Shown here: piece by piece, positions 19,601 to 31,600 of the stretch | How the letters are laid out: every line of letters starts with the position of its first letter | How positions within the stretch are numbered: position 1 is the stretch's first letter | Source: DAOMNN01 sp050486545 | GTDB taxonomy: Bacteria; Pseudomonadota; Gammaproteobacteria; Burkholderiales; Rhodocyclaceae | DNA: 64,000 nucleotides | Direction of reading: 5' to 3' | Assembly: GCA_050486545.1 (NCBI GenBank) | Contig: JBJHDM010000012.1 | Location: 5,148 to 69,147, forward strand | Translations under genes and position numbers: made by a program | Notes under the pieces: generated by a model | The model's input: only the letters and a program-made list of their open reading frames with translations | Databases searched by the model: none | What the model was told of the DNA's origin: nothing

Positions 19601-22600
19601 CCGGCCAGGCCGTAGGTCTTGGCGTTGGCCGAGGTCGCGATCTCGGCGTTCATGCGCGTCGTTGCGAGGATCGCCCCGACGCTGTCCAGCCGTGCACCGG
19701 TGCCGATCAGGATTGCCATGCCGACGGGATCGGTTGGGGTGCCGGCCGTGTCGTTGACGCGGATCAGCGATTCGGCCCGGGCGATCGTGACCGCACCGCC
19801 GGTGTCCAGGCGGGTCTGGTCGCGCAGATCCACCGTCTCCTGTGCGGAGAGCAGGATGCGCCCCGGGTTGACCAGCGGATTGCCGATCACCGCCGCTTCG
19901 GCACCCTCGCCGACGCGCACCCGGGTGCGGAACGTGACCGCCGTCTCACTCTTCACCGCGGCTGCATTCAGCACGCCGCCCGAGGCGCCCCGGGCGTTGT
20001 CGCCGGAAATGCGGTTCTTGATCGCGCGGTTGTCGGCGCTCAGCTCGATGTTCGACGCGACGACCCGCGCACCGTTGCCGAGCGAGGTCTCGACCGTGGG
20101 CCGGATCGTGTGCTCGACCCATGCGCCGCTGGCCCCCGCGACCGAGGCCTGGACGCTGTTGGCCGAGCCGTCGAAGTCGGCCAGGTGATTCGCACGCACG
20201 ATCAGGTTGCCGACCGTGAGCGGGTCCGTGCCCGACACGCCCTCTCCCTGGATGCGGGCATGCGTGCGCGAGGCGTCGAGCGTCTTCGACAGCGCAGCGG
20301 CGCCGGCGAGGACGCCGCCGCTGCCCGAGGTGGTGCGCGCGAGCAGGATGTCGTGGCCGTTGGCGGTGACCGTGAGCGTGCCGGCGGGGCTGTCCAGGTG
20401 GCCGTCGAACGCGGCCAGCGTGTTGCTGTACGCGTTCGCATCGGCGAGCACGGCTCCGGCCGCCACGAGCCCGAGCGCGACGCCGATCGCGTCGGCCTCC
20501 TGACGGGTGTTGTTGACCGCACGGACCTCGATCGTCTCGGCGCCGTGAATGGTGGCTCCGCGGGCCACCTGGGCCGTGCCGTGCGCCCGCGATTCGGCCT
20601 TGGCGACGGTCGCGTTCGCACCGAGCAGCAGGCCGCCGGTGCCGACGATCGCATAGGCCTGCGCGGTGCGCTGGCCGGTCGGCACGAGCACGCGGCCGAC
20701 GATGTCCAGCTCCCGCGCATACACGGTGGCGCCGCTGCGGACATACGCCTGCACGTCAGTGCGGGCCGTTGCTTCGGCGACCGCGGCACCGATGCCGGCG
20801 CCGGCCGATACGGCGCCGCCGGCCGCACGGGCGTAGGTGTTCGGGCGTGCGGCCGCATCGACCGAGAGGGTGACATGGCCGCGGTGATGGGCGTCGTCGG
20901 CGCCGATCGTCGCTTCCTCGCCGACCTCGGCGACAACCGTGCTGCGTTCCTCTGCGGTCGCGACCGCCGCGTTGGCGGCGACGAGCAGTCCGCCCGCGGC
21001 ACCGATGGTCTCGGACGAGATGCGTCCGCCCACCGTCGCATGGATCGAGACGTCGAGCGCCGCCACCGGGCCCGAGGATGGCAGGCTCGCCAGCGGATTC
21101 AGCAGGCCCACCGTTGCGCCCGGCGCGATGCCCGCGGAGACGTCGCTGTGCTTGAGCGCACGGGAGACCGCGACCCCCGCCGCGGCGGCGCCGAGCGCCA
21201 TGCCGTTCGCCTCGGAGGCGATGCTCGTCGTGTCCTCGGCGGTGATGGCCAGTGTCCCGTCCCCGATCCTCAAGTCGCCACCGGCGCTGGCATTCACGCG
21301 ATTGCGGACCTGCACGTCCGACCAGGCCGCGCCCAGGCCGATGCCCAGCGATGCGCCGCCCGCCCAGGTCACGACCTCGGCCGCCGCGCCACCCGCGCCG
21401 TCGCGGTCGTAGGCGCCGACGGTGATCGAGCCGGCGCTCTGCACGGTGGAGGCCTCGATGACGGATTCGACGCGGTTGGCGATGCGCGTCACCGCGACGG
21501 CACCGCCGACGCCCGCGATGCTCAGCCCGATCGCGCCGGCTCCGACCAGGGTGTCGGTATGGGTGCGGCTTTCGGCAGTGACCGAAACCGATCCTGCACG
21601 CACGGTGCTGCCGTGGATGCCGCTGGTCACCGCATGGTCGCCCCCGGCCCGGACCGCGCTTCCGACCCCGCCGCGCGAGACGCCCGAGAGCGCGGTGCGC
21701 TCGTCGGTGCTGAGCATGTCGACGCTCGGATCCAGATGGTTGTCCGCGGTGACGGCGCCGTCGACCATATCGAGGCTGCTCCCGTCGTCGCGGTCGATCT
21801 CCCCGCCGAGCACGTCCGCTCCCGGTCCGCCCTGGCCGAGCAGGATCACGCCGACGCCGCCGGACAGCGCGATGCCGCCGCCGACCGCACCCGAGATCGT
21901 CAGGTGCTCGATCTGCCAGTCACGTTCGGCTGCGACGGTAACCGCCTGGGTGGTATTGATCGTGCTGTCGGCGATCCAGGCGGCGGTATTGCTCTGGCCG
22001 ACGAGCACGTTGACGGCCGCCGATACGGCGGTGCCGCCGAGCGCCACACCACCGGCGATGCTGTGGACCGTCAGCGTGTCCGTCGCCAATATTTCCGCCT
22101 GGCGTGCACGCTGGTTCGCGTGGTTCAGCTCGACGTTGTCGAGCCAGGCGTGCGTGGTGGTGTCGACGAGTACCACCGAGGCCATGCCGGCCAGTGCGGT
22201 GCCGGCCAGGCTCGCCCCCGCGGCGATGTTGTTGACCTGCGTCGTCGTGGTGGCCTCGACGCTCAGGTCCCCGGTCAGTTCGAGGCCGCTCGGCGTGCCC
22301 ACGTCGTGCGGAGCGTCGGCGATGAAGGCGGTGGTAGTCGCTTCGTTGATGATGACCGAGACCGCAGCGGCACCGGCCAGTCCGCCGAAGCCCAACGCGC
22401 CGGCGATATGGCTGAAGGCCGAGTCGCTGTCAGCCTTGACCGAGAGATCGCCCGCGCGGATGCGGCTGCGTTCGACCGAGGCCGAGGTCCGCGTATCGAC
22501 CACGCTTACCGGGGCCGAGCCGGTCAGCGCCGCGGCCCCTGCGCTGCCCGAGGCAGCGATCGCAGTGATGCCTTGGGTGCTGCGTGCGTCGACCATGACG

Positions 22601-25600
22601 CGCTCGCGCGCGTCGACGGCGGCGTCGGCAATGGATGCGACGGTCACCCGGTCGACGAGGTCGACCGCTGCGGCCCCGCCGATCCCGACCAGGCCGACCC
22701 CCAGTCCGGCGACGACCCCGGCGGTGTGCGCATGGCTGCTGGCCTTGACGTCGACCTGCTGGCGGGCATGGGCGTCGCCGTTGTCGGCGTTGATGGTCGC
22801 GCCGTCGATGACGGCCTGCGTCTCGCCGCCGATACGATTGACGTTGACCGTCGCGGCCAGGCCGACCGACCCCTTGGGGTTGACCGCGATGCCGACCGAT
22901 CCGGCGGCCACCGCGACATGCTGGGTGCTCGTCGCATTGACGGCGAGGCCATGAACCTCGCGGTCGGCGACTTCGTACAGGCTGGTCGTGGTGACCTGTC
23001 CCGAGTACTCGTCGAGCGATTCGTTCGCGCGGCCCGCGTCGAACACGATCGTGGCCGGACGGTTCGCGAGCCGGCCGCTGTTGACGGTCAGCGCTGCATC
23101 CTGCTCGGCGAGGGCGGTCACGCGCGTTGCGGCGCCGTCGATCGCGGCGGTGGTCACACCGTCGATCAGGTTCACCGCGACCGACCCGGCCATGCCACCG
23201 ACCACGCCGAAGCCGAGCGCACCGCCGATCACCTGGACCGTGTCGCGGTTCTCGGCCAGCACGCCGACGTTGTTGCGCGCGAACACGTCGGCGCCGTTCG
23301 TGATGCGCGCGTCCACCTCGGTGCCGACGAGGTTCACCGACACCGAGCCGGCGACGCCGGCCTTGCCGCCCGCCGCGAGGCCGGCCGCGAGGGTCTGGAT
23401 CAGCGCCTTCGAGTAGCCGTCGACGACCAGGTCGCGCACGCGCAGCGTGCCGCCGCTGACCGACGCGGAGACGAGGGTGTCGATGCGGTTGACGGTCGAA
23501 GCGAGCCCGAATGCGGCCTTGCCGGCGCCCTGCAGGCTGCCCGAGGCGGCCCGGATCGTCGAGTCGTCGCGGGCGGCGACGTGCGCCTGCAGCGTGCCGG
23601 CGCCAGGATCGCCGATCCCGGCGTTGAGCGTGGTATTCGCGATCCCCGCCTCGGCGCGGGTCTGGATGGTACTGACAGCGACCGAGCCGCCCGCGGCCAC
23701 GCTACCGGCGAACTGGCCGGTCGCCGCGAGGGTCTGCACGTCCGATTCGAGTTCGGCGCGCACGTCGAGCGTGTCGGTGACGCGCAGCTCGGCCCCGTCG
23801 ATCGTGGCCGCGAACCGGTTCGCCGCGCCCTCCGTCCAGCCGCCGATCTCGTTGTACGCGACCGCCATGCCGATGGCGGCCTTGCCGGCGCCGGCGATAT
23901 TGCCGGCCAGCGCCCAGATGTCCGCGCCCTGGCCGTCGCCGGCCTGCACCGTGAGCGTGCGCGCGTCGAGCACGGTGCCGTTCGTGAGGGCGGCCTCTAC
24001 GGTCTGGCCGATGCGGTTGATGACGACCGAGCCGCCGAGCGCCGCCTTGCCGGCCGCCGCGCCCATGATCGCACCGCCGTAGATCGCACTCGAGGAGGTC
24101 GCCGAAACCTGCGCCTCGCGATCGGTCTCGGTGCCGCGGTCGAGCACCACCAAGGCGCCGTCGAGGCCTGCGCGGGTCGTGGTCGTGATCTCGTTGTAGC
24201 CGACCGCGGCGCCGACACCGGCCTTGCCGCCGAATGCGAGCGCGCCTGCAACGCTGTAGATGCGGCCTGTCTTGTCCGCCTCGATGCTCAGGTTGGCGGC
24301 ACGTACGTCGGCGACCGGATCCGGGTCGCCTTCGGCGCGCGACTTGCCCACGACCGTGGCTGTCGCCTCCGAGCGGATCACGTTGGCGACGACCGAGCCC
24401 ACGCCGGCGAACTTGCCGGTCGCGACCCCGCCGCCGACGGCCACGCCGACGACCTGGGCAGTGTCGGCCGCAGCAACCGTGACCGTGCCGGCCGCATCGA
24501 CCGACGAATCGACGATCTGCGCGGTATAGGTGCTCTCGATCCAGTTGCCGACGAAGGACAGCCCGATCGCCGCCTTGCCCGAGACGCTCAGCGTGCCCGC
24601 CACGCCGATGATGGCTTCGCCGGTGCCGTCCGGGCGCGGCAGCTCGGGCAGGTCGCCCAGCGCATCGCCGTCCTCGACCGCCTCGTAGTCGGGGTCGAAG
24701 GCTTCGCCGCCGTCGAAGTCGGCCCCCGGTTCGTAGGCGCGGCCGGCAAAGGCGGCCTGGGTGCCGAGCGCCGGATCGTCGCTGGTCCCCGCGGCGATCA
24801 CGTCGACGTTGCCGCGCACGGAGGCGAGCACCGTCCCGTCCTCGATGCGCGCCCCGACGTCGTTGCCGATGCGGTTGAACACGCCCGACCCGCCGATCGC
24901 GGCGGTGCCGGACTTGTTCACGCCGACCATCGCGGCCAGCCCGAGGATGCGATTCTGGGTGAGCGCCTGGACGTGCACGTTGCCGACGTTCGTCAGAGCG
25001 GCGTCGACGATCGCAGCGTCGACGGTGTTGCCGATCAGGTTCACGCTGACCGCGGCGCCGACGCCGACCGCGCCGCCGAGCGCGAGCGCGCCGCCGCCGC
25101 TGGCGATGCGCGAGCGGTCGTAGGCGAGCACACCGACGTGATCCTGCGTGGCATCGTGACCGATCGGGATTGCCCGGTCGATGCGGATCGTGCTGTCCTC
25201 GATCGTGGCGAGGGTCTCGTTGCGCGTGCGTGCGATCGACACCGAGCCGGCGATCGATGCCGACTTGGTGTCGCCTGCGCTGGTATTGACGGCCAGTCCG
25301 AGGCCGACCGCGATCTGGTCGCCGGAGGTGATGGCCTCGACGTTCACCGTGCCGGCGTCGATGAGCTGCGAGCCGCGGACCGCGGCCTCGGTGGTGTTCT
25401 CCAGCAGGTTGTACGCGACCGCGCCGGCGATCGCGACCGACTTGTTTCCGCTGCCGCCGCTCTTGTCGGCGCGATACAGCGCACCGGCACCGGAGACGCT
25501 GATGAGGTCGGTGTCATTGACCGCAACGACGTCGACGCGCGCAAGCCCCACCGCATCGAGCGGCGCGAGATCGGCATCCTCGATCCATGCGCGGGTCGTC

Positions 25601-28600
25601 ATGTCCGACAGGTTGATCGTGGCCGAACCGGAGACGGCCAGCCCGAAGCTCTGGCTGGACTTCTGCTGGCTGTGCTGCGATTGCGTGGTGTCGTCCTCGG
25701 CCGCGAGGTTGGTCGGGTTCAGCCCGCCGGCGTCCGGGCCGTCCGGGTTCTGCTGGTCGGCGGCCGATTCGGACGCGTCGGCGTTGTCGTTCAGGGTGTC
25801 GACGCCCAGGTCGAGCGTGTCCTCGTCGTCGGCGGTGGCCTCGTCCGCGCCCGCGTTGGCCGCTGCGCTGCGCCCGTCGAGCGCCTGTGTCGTGCGTCCG
25901 CCCAGCCCCTCGCCGCGGTCGCCGCTCTCGCCTTCGCTCGAGCCGCCGGACAGGCTGCCGGCCAGCGCGCCGGTCCCGGCAATGCCCTCGGTGCGCGCCG
26001 CGACGCGCACGAAGTCGGCCTGCACGGCCGGGTCGAGGACGTCGGCACGCACCTGCGCGGAGCCGAAGCGCAGCGGATCGAGACGCGCGATGTCACCGAC
26101 GAAGGCGCTGGTCGTCGCGTTGAGGTCGTTCGCGGCGACCGCGAAACCGAGCGCCGCGTTGTCGGCCGAGGTCAGCGCGCCGGCGACCGACCAGATCGAC
26201 AGCAATTGCTGCGCGTCCACCTCGAGTTCGCGCGTGCGGATGGTCGCCTCGTTGCTGATCGCGGCGTGGGTCTGGTTGTCGACGCGCGTGAGCGTGACGA
26301 TGCCGTTGCCTGCGATGCCGCTGCCCGAGCCCGAGGTCGGGCTGATCGCGATCACCTGGTCGAAGGCGTGCGCGGTGACCGCGACGTCGGCCGACTCGGC
26401 GGTGATCACGGTGCCGGCATCCACGCCGGCCAGCGCGGTGTTCTCGTGGTTGACCCAGTTGAACGCGGCACCCAGCGCGAACTTGCCGCCGTCGCCGGAC
26501 ATGCCGGGGTTGAGCAGGGAATCGAAATTGCCTGCGACGTCGATCGTCGCGGTGTGCGTGGCGGCCGCCACGGTCACGGCGCGCGCCCACGAGAACGTGT
26601 CCGCCTCGGCGTCCTCGTCGTCCGGATCGGCAGCGCGCAGTTCGGTGGTGAAACGCGGTCCGTCGGCGCCGAGGTCGTCGGCCGCATGCGCCGTCAGTGT
26701 GCTGCCTTCCCCGACCCAGGCGACCGCCCGGTTCGTGAAGTCGACGTAGTTGACCGCGCCCGCGATCGTGACCGAGTCGGCCTCCGACGCCGCGGTCGCG
26801 CTCGCGTAGGTGTGGATCTGCGCCTTGGCCCAGTCGGTGATGCGCCCGTCGACGTCGTCGATGCCGGGTTTGCCCTTGAAGAACGCGATCCAGCCGTCCA
26901 GATCGGTCCACATGTCGAGGCTTGCGCCCAGTGGCAGCGACACGGTCGCACCTACGCCGACGTGCTCGGCCTCGATCGAGACGTTGCGCCCGACCAGCGC
27001 CTCGGCGGTGTTCGCGTACAGCCCCACCGCGACTGCCGCACCGAGGCTCACCGGCGTGCCGCCGTCGCTGGATTTCGAGATCGTGCCGGCCTCGGCCCAG
27101 TTGCGCAGGCCGCTGTCCTCGATGCGGGCGACGATCGCGACGTCGCCGCCAGCCAGCACGTCGGTATCGTCCTCGACCGTCGCGCGCACGGTCCGGTCGG
27201 TGAAGTTCAGCGCCAGCGCGCCGCCGAGCTTGAGGCTGAAGTCGCCGCCACCCGCGCCCTGGTCGTCGCCCGCGTCGGCCATGCGGCCGTCGAGCTTGTC
27301 CTCGCCCTGTTCGGCCTTGCCGCGGGTGAAATCGGTCGAGCCGCCGTCGTTGCCCGACGTCTGCGCACTCTCATCGGCTTCCTCGCTGTCACCGGCGCGC
27401 GTCGTCGCCTCGACTTCGTTCAGCGACGAGGCGAGGTCGGCGAAGACGAGCACGTCGCCGTCGCTTTCGACGCGTGCGGCCAGCGTCGCGGTCGTCGTCG
27501 CATCCAGATCGGCGACCGCAGCGGCGATGCCCACCGCCGCGCCGCCTTCGGCTTCGGCATTTGCGACGGTGCTGTGGCGTGTCGCATCGGCGGCTTCGAT
27601 GCGCAGCGCACCGACGCGCAGGCGGGGGTCGGTGCCGCCGGTCGCGCTGCGTGCGAGCGCCTGCGTGCTTGTCTCCAGTTCCGAGTACGCGACGGTCGCC
27701 GAAAAGCCGACCTTCGCGCTGCCCGAGACCGCGCTCGAGGCCGACACCACGGTGTCGGTGTCGCCGTGGGCGGCTACCGTCAGGGTGCCGTCGGTGGTCA
27801 AGTTCGCAGTGCCCTGATCGAGTTCGGCACGGGCCGAGCCCGCGAGCATGCCCAGCGCTACCGCCGCGCCGACGCCGACGGTTTCGCCGGCTTCGCCGCT
27901 GACCGGGGTGAGCACGACCATGCGGTCGCTGCGGGCCGCGATCACGTTGAGGTCGGCGCCGGTTCCGGTGGCGTTGACTTCGGCCTGCTTCAGTTCGGCG
28001 ACGACGTGGGTGTCCTGGCGTACCCAGTTGAACGCCCCGCCGATGCCGACCTTGCCGCTTTCGGCGCGGTTGCCCGCCACCGTGATCGTTTCGACGCGTG
28101 CACGGGCCTCGACGTCGAGCACGCCGGCGAACGTCAGCAGGCGGTCGGCGTCCTCGTCGGCCGCGGCGGGCGCGTCGCCGTCGAGTGCGATCGTCGCGCC
28201 GGTGCCGATCCGTGCCGTGGCATGGCTGTCGACGTCCAGGTAGTTCACCGAACCGGCGAAGCTCACGATGTCGCCAGCGCCTTGCACCGATGCGCTCGCA
28301 AAGCCGTTGAGCGCGTCGGCGTCCGCATCCTCGCCGCCGAAGTCGCCGATCCCGGGCGCCTCGCCGCGTGCCGGCATGTCCAGTTCGGCGGCGACGCGCA
28401 GGCGGCCGGCGTCGATGTACAGGTTGCCCGCATCGAGCGTACCGTCCGGGTCGCCTCCGGCCGGATCGCCGAGCAGTGCATCGGCGCGTTGTGCGAGCAG
28501 TGTCACGCTGACCGCAGCGCTGACGCTGATCCCACTGGCCGACTCGCCGTCGGCATCGGCGCCGGCCTGCGAGATCGCCGCGCTGGTCGCGTGCGTGGCC

Positions 28601-31600
28601 AGGTCGTGCAGTTCGCGCCGGGCGGCCACGAGCACGTCGCCGCCACCGCTCACGGTGACGTCGTTCGCGATGCGTGCCTGTGCGTTCTCCTCGGCCAGCG
28701 TCACCGCGACCGCCGAGCCGAACTTGATCGGGAAGCCGCCGCTGTCGTCGGTGCCCGGCGCGTCGGCGCCATCGGCTTCGGCCCCGTCGGAGGCCGCACC
28801 GACCTTGCCGGTCACCAGCGCGGTCGCACCTTCGTCCCTGGCGGCGACGTCGCCCGCCTCTTCGTCGCTGTCGTCGTCCGCGTCGCTTGCGGAGGTCTCA
28901 GCGCCGACCGCGAGTCGCGTCGTCCGCGATTCGGCGCGTACCGTGACGTCGCCACCGTCGAGTTCGACATCGCGGGCGATCAGCGCAAGCGTGTCGCTGC
29001 GCACGTCGGCGATCGCCGCGGCGATGCCCAGCCCGGCCGTGCCTTCGGCCTCGGCCCTCGCCGTCACCGAGTAGTCGTTGTCGCTGCGTGCGGCCACGGT
29101 CAGACTGCCTGCGCCGAGCGCATCGCCTGTGCCGAGCCGGGCACGCGTGTCGATCGCCGCTTCGGCGTAGGCGACGGTGGCCGACACCCCGACGGTGGCC
29201 CCACCGGTCGCGCTGCTCGCCGCGGCAACGTCCAGCGAGTTGCGGCCGGTGGCCAGGATCGCGACTGCGCGCGGCTTGGGGTCGGCCGGCAGAGGCGGGT
29301 CGACCGGGTGGTCGTTGACGATGCGTGCGCCGTCCTCGACCTCGGCGACCGTCGTCGACTCGAGGCGCGCGTAGACCCCGGCGGCGCCCAGCCCGAGCGT
29401 GCCGCCGTCGCCGCTGCCTGCCATCGACGCATAGGCGACCAGGGTGTGCGTGCCGTCGGCCTCGATGTGCAGGCTGTCGGGCGCGAGGTTGACGGTGCCG
29501 CTGCCGCCAATCGCCGCGGTGGTGTGGACGGTGCTCGTCGCCCAGTTGAATACGCCTCCGACGCCGACGGTACTGCCCAGCGCCGTGACGTTGCCGGCCA
29601 GGTTGACGGTTTCGACACGGTTCGTCGCGCGCAGCAGGACCGCGGCATCCCAGGCGATCTCGCGCCCGGCGAAGTCGGTGTGCGTGCCGTCGCCGGCCTG
29701 GGCCGAGCTCGTCGCGTCGCCGTCGATGCGCGCCGTGGCGGTGCTGTGCACATTGACGTAGTTGACCGCGCCGCCGACCGACACGGCGGTCTCGGAGCCG
29801 GTCTCGAGCGAGGTGCCGGCATAGGTCGACAGGGCATCCTCGGGACGGGCGGCGTCCTCGCCGGTCAGGTCGTCGAGCGAACCGGGCCCGTCCTCGCCGC
29901 CCCAGCCGCCGCGCGCCGGCAGCACGACCTCGGCGACGACCGCGATCCGTCCGGCCTCGACCGTCGCGCTGGAGGGAATTTCCGCCCGGGCATCGAGCAC
30001 GAGATCCGTGACGGCCACTGCCGCTGCGATCGCGAGCGGATTGCCGTCCGAGCCGTCGGCCGCGGAGACCGCGCCGGCGATCGCGTGCGTCGCGACGTCG
30101 TCCTCGCGGACCTCGGCGAGCACGGCCAGGTCGCCGCCGGCCCGGACGGTGCCGTCGACGACGGCCTCGGCCTGCGAGGCGCCGAGGCTGACCGCGACCG
30201 CGGCCCCGAGGTCGAGCGGCAGGCCACCGTCTCCCTCGCCGGCCGGGGCGTCGCGCGCATCGTCGATGTCCGACGACTGCTTGCCGGTGAAGCCGGTGAT
30301 GAAATCCGCGACCCCGCCGCTGTCGCCCTCGGCCGTCGCGTCGCCGTCTTCCGCCTGGCCGTCGGGCGCGCCGGTCGAGGCGATTGCATGGCGGCGGGCG
30401 GTATGGGTCTCGGCGATCACGGCCACGTCGCCGGCCACGCGCGTGCTGCCGTCCAGGCGCGCGGTGCTGGTCGTGGCGGTATCCAGCACGGCGGCCGCCA
30501 GGCCGACCGAACCGCCCGGGCTGGCCTCGTTGTGTGCGGTGACGCTGAAGTCGTTGTGCGTGACGGCCTCGACGAGGAGCGCGCCGAACTGCGGGTCCGT
30601 CCCGCCGGGTGCGGTGAGGTGCGCGTCAGCGACGGTCTCGAGGTTCTTCGCGATGCCGATCGCGAGGGTGCCGGCGAAATAGGTGTCGTTGTCGCCGGCG
30701 CGGGTAGCGGCGTCGAGCGCGAGGGTGTTGTCGCTCGTCGCGCGCACGGCGAGGGTGTCGCCCGCGCGCACGTCCGCGCCCGCGGCGATCTGCGCGGCGG
30801 TGCGGCCCTTGAGCTCACCGTAGATCGCCGCGACGCCGGCCAGATCGCCGTTGGCCTCGGTCGACAGGCTGACGTCGCGGGTCGCCGTGGCGGCGATCGT
30901 GAGGTCGCCGCTCGCCTCGAGGATCGCGGAGTCGTGCACGACGATCTCGGCGCTCGTGTCGGCAATGCCGAAGCCGACGTCGAATGCCGGGATCTCGTCG
31001 AGCAGGCCCTGGAGCAGATCCACCGCCAGGCCGCGCAACTGGTTCGTGTCGGTGGCCGAATCGCTGACCGTCGCACTTGCGTTCGCCGCGAGCACGATCT
31101 CGCCGCCGCGCAGCGTGCCGTGTACGTCGATGCGCGCCGCGGCGCTGGCCACGCCGAGGCGGGTCGCGTCGGTTTGGGATGCGTCGAGCGTGATCTTGCC
31201 GCCGGCATGGCCGTTGTCCGCGAACGCGAGCAGTGCGGCGTCCTGCTCCACGGTGATGTTCGGAGCGACCAGCGTGATCGCGCCCGAGTCGCCGATCGAC
31301 GCGGCGACGTCGCGTGCGGCGCCGAGAACGCCGCCGCCGACCGTGCGCGTATTGATCACTGCGCCGCTTCTCACGACAATGCTCTCGTCGGCGATCCAGA
31401 GCGCTTCGCCCACCTCGAAGTCGTTGCGGCCGGAAACCTCGATATGGTCCGGGTCGATCAGGAAGCGGCCGCCCGCCCCCTCGGTCGCGCCGACATCGAC
31501 ACTCCCGCCCTCGAGCGTGACGGTGTGGCGCGCGCTGATCTCGACGAAGCCGCCGTCCCCGCTGTCACCACCACGTGCGCGCACCGTCGCGCCTTCGCTG

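Noticed and set aside
19900..30560. CRISPR-like or recent tandem DNA repeats
   Set aside because: The periodicity is at protein level with heavily diverged DNA and continuous coding; no constant repeat/spacer units.
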